Shown: piece after piece, positions 14,882 to 16,684 of the stretch
Layout: every line of letters starts with the position of its first letter
Numbering within the stretch: position 1 is the stretch's first letter
Assembly: GCA_035642095.1 (NCBI GenBank)
Contig: DASQTB010000026.1
Coordinates: forward strand, 1 to 16,684
Length of the DNA stretch: 16,684 nt
Source of the DNA: DASQTB01 sp035642095
GTDB taxonomy: Bacteria; Actinomycetota; UBA4738; CALAEC01
Direction of reading: 5' to 3'
Notes under the pieces: model-generated
Database searches by the model: none
Told to the model about the DNA's origin: nothing
Seen by the model: only the letters and a program-made list of their open reading frames with translations
Translations under genes and position numbers: made by a program

Positions 14882-16684
14882 TGGAAGGGCCTCTCCGCGT
14901 TGTGGTCACGGCCGGCCACGTCGATCACGGGAAGTCGTCGCTCCTCATCCGGTTGACCGGCATGGACCCCGATCGGTGGGCCGAGGAAAAGCGACGTGGC
15001 CTGACCATCGATCTCGGGTTCGCCTGGACCACGCTGCCCTCCGGCCGGGAGGTCGGCTTCGTCGACGTCCCGGGACACGAGCGGTTCGTCCGGAACATGC
15101 TGGCCGGCGCGGGCCCCCTCCGGCTGGTGCTGTTCGTGGTGGCCGCGGACGAGGGCTGGAAGCCCCAATCCGAAGAGCATCTCGAGATCGTCGACGTCCT
15201 GGGAGCCCACGCCGGCGTGGTGGCCCTGACCAAGATCGACCTTGTCGATCGGGAGACCGCGGACCTCGCCGAGGCAGAGACCCGTGATCGGCTGACGGGA
15301 ACCGTCCTGGAGGCCTCCTCGATCGTGCGGTGCTCGTCGTTGACCGGCGAGGGGCTCGATGAACTCCGGACGGCCCTCGACTCGATGGTGGAGGGGGCCC
15401 CGGTCCCCGAGGACCGGGGACGGCCCCGGATCGACATCGATCGCTCGTTCACGATCCGAGGGGCGGGCACCGTCGTCACCGGTACGCTCACCGGGGGGAC
15501 CCTCACCGTGGGCGACGAGGTTGTGGTCCATCCCTCCGGGCTCACGGCCCGGATCCGCTCCCTCCAAACGCACCGGCGGCCGGTCGTGACCGCTCGGCCG
15601 GTCTCCCGCGTGGCCGCCAACCTCGCGGCCACCTCCCGGGAGCAGGTTGCCCGGGGGGACGTGCTGGCCAGGCCGGCGCAGTGGCGGCCGTCCTCCGCCG
15701 TGGAGGTCTCACTTCGCCCCGTCCGGTCCATCGATCACCCCCTCGGCGAACGGGGCGCGTACAAGCTCCACATCGGGTCGGCGGAACGAGACGCCCGCCT
15801 CCGGCTCTACGGCGTCCGCCGGGTCGGTCCCGGCGAACGGGCCTACGGTCGGCTCCGGCTCTCCTCGCCGATCGTGGCCGCCGTTGGGGACCGGTTCGTG
15901 CTCCGGGAGGCCGGACGGCGGGAAACGGTCGCCGGGGGGGCGATCCTCGATCCGATGCCCCCGGCTCGACCCGGTTCGTCCCCGGAGGAGCGCCTGGCCC
16001 GGCGGGAACTGGCCCCGGTCGGCTCCCTCCCATTGCTCCTGGTCCAGGAACGGGGGCGGATCCGGACGACCGACGTCGTCGCCATAACCGGCTCGGAGCC
16101 CGAGCGCATCGCCGGGGCCCAGCGACTCGGTCGCTGGTGGATCGCCGACGAGGTAGCCGAGGGGATCGCTGCTTCGCTGACCGAGACCCTGACCTCCTTT
16201 CACCGCAACCATCCGCTCCGGGTCGGGATGGATGACGGTGACCTTCTACGGTCCACCGAACCGGAAGACGTGGCGGGTGCGATCCTCGAACAACTCCGCC
16301 GGGACGGGATGGTGGCCAGGGAGGGAACGGTCATCCGCCTGGCCTCCCACCGCGTGGACCTCGGCGACCGGGAGGCCGAGGCCGGGCGACTGGTCGACGC
16401 CGTTGCCGCCGGGGAGCCCACGCCACCGACGGCCAGGGAGCTCCGGGATGCCGGATTCTCCCCCGACCTGGTCCAGGCCTGCGTGACCACCGGGAAACTG
16501 GTCCGGGCATCGCCCGAGGTCCTGATGACACCGGGGTTCGCCCACAGAGTCGAAAAGGTCGCCCGAACGGAGGCCGCCACGCCGGGCGGTCTCACGGTCA
16601 GCCGGTTCAAGCAGCGCCTGGGGACGAGCCGGAAGTACGCCGTCCCGCTCCTCGAGTGGCTCGATGCTCGGGGGGTGACCCGGC
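14881..16684 (+). CDS. selB: Selenocysteine-specific elongation factor (3' end missing)
   Basis: A GTPase that brings selenocysteyl-tRNA(Sec) to the ribosome at UGA codons marked by a SECIS hairpin. The frame is open from GTG 14881 to the right edge: 601 codons, so probably only a short C-terminal piece is lost (E. coli SelB is 614 aa). The GTPase domain shows G1 GHVDHGKSS (12-20), switch RRGLTIDLGF with T42, G3 DVPGH (62-66), G4 TKID (117-120) and G5-like SSLTGEGL. Beta-barrel domains follow (RSFTIRGAGTVVTGTL), then C-terminal winged helices that bind SECIS RNA (SFHRNHPLRVGM near residue 440, and the last segment RFKQRLGTSRKYAVPLLEWL). The TKID variant of NKxD is normal for SelB. The overlap with the selA stop by one base and the AGGAA upstream support the GTG start. 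Confidence 0.96.
   Translation, partial: MEGPLRVVVTAGHVDHGKSSLLIRLTGMDPDRWAEEKRRGLTIDLGFAWTTLPSGREVGFVDVPGHERFVRNMLAGAGPLRLVLFVVAADEGWKPQSEEHLEIVDVLGAHAGVVALTKIDLVDRETADLAEAETRDRLTGTVLEASSIVRCSSLTGEGLDELRTALDSMVEGAPVPEDRGRPRIDIDRSFTIRGAGTVVTGTLTGGTLTVGDEVVVHPSGLTARIRSLQTHRRPVVTARPVSRVAANLAATSREQVARGDVLARPAQWRPSSAVEVSLRPVRSIDHPLGERGAYKLHIGSAERDARLRLYGVRRVGPGERAYGRLRLSSPIVAAVGDRFVLREAGRRETVAGGAILDPMPPARPGSSPEERLARRELAPVGSLPLLLVQERGRIRTTDVVAITGSEPERIAGAQRLGRWWIADEVAEGIAASLTETLTSFHRNHPLRVGMDDGDLLRSTEPEDVAGAILEQLRRDGMVAREGTVIRLASHRVDLGDREAEAGRLVDAVAAGEPTPPTARELRDAGFSPDLVQACVTTGKLVRASPEVLMTPGFAHRVEKVARTEAATPGGLTVSRFKQRLGTSRKYAVPLLEWLDARGVTR

Noticed and set aside
14278..15573. Minus-strand frame of 431 codons opposite selA and selB
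   Set aside because: It spans the junction of two well-identified plus-strand genes and shows no recognisable motif.
1..16684. CRISPR arrays, insertion sequences, tRNA or rRNA genes, tRNA-Sec next to selA-selB
   Set aside because: No regularly spaced direct repeats, transposase motifs or terminal inverted repeats, rRNA cores, or T-arm GGTTCGA-type stretches in a foldable setting were seen by reading; a covariance-model search would be needed to exclude tRNA-Sec formally.

Overview
The window is G+C-rich (roughly two-thirds G+C by eye) and gene-dense. Several start codons lie directly behind a TANNNT -10 box with no Shine-Dalgarno sequence, while others have a strong AGGAGG. Together with a DevR/DosR-like regulator and NarL-family kinases rich in PAS and GAF domains, this suggests an actinobacterial or similar high-GC, free-living soil or sediment bacterium. 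The phylum is inference; no rRNA or other phylogenetic marker is present. The whole window reads as ordinary chromosome: no insertion sequence, integrase, CRISPR array, tRNA or rRNA was seen. No gene-free stretch exceeds 300 bases; the largest gaps are about 177 bases (3049-3225), 132 bases (2248-2379) and 120 bases (6120-6239).

Layout. (1) Positions 1-3048, minus strand: a putative 2-oxoglutarate/Fe(II) oxygenase-like protein, then a secreted CAP-domain protein, then a secreted HExxH metallopeptidase of the MXAN_6640 type that runs off the left edge. (2) Positions 3226-4617, plus strand: a 48-aa acidic micro-ORF, a perfect 8-bp hairpin, and a response regulator whose output is a complete EAL (cyclic-di-GMP phosphodiesterase) domain. 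(3) Positions 4702-6119: a 68-aa putative zinc-binding protein with a near-ideal ribosome binding site, then an acyl-CoA dehydrogenase. (4) Positions 6240-13498: a four-gene, overlap-coupled signalling operon. It encodes a 1173-aa kinase with six PAS domains and a GAF domain, a REC-HisKA-HATPase 'receiver-first' hybrid kinase, a PAS-GAF-PAS kinase, and a DevR/NarL-type DNA-binding response regulator. (5) Positions 13529-16684: selA and selB, the selenocysteine-synthesis and selenocysteine-decoding genes, overlapping by one base; selB runs off the right edge.

How the genes work together. The signalling operon looks like a many-input switch. Two NarL-type kinases with near-identical catalytic cores probably feed the single DevR-like regulator. 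The receiver-first hybrid lies between them and carries a REC closely related to that of the separate REC-EAL protein. The simplest reading is a branched phosphorelay linking transcription to c-di-GMP turnover; this is inference. The selA-selB pair shows that the organism reads UGA as selenocysteine in some genes. selD, tRNA-Sec and a convincing selenoprotein are not in the window.
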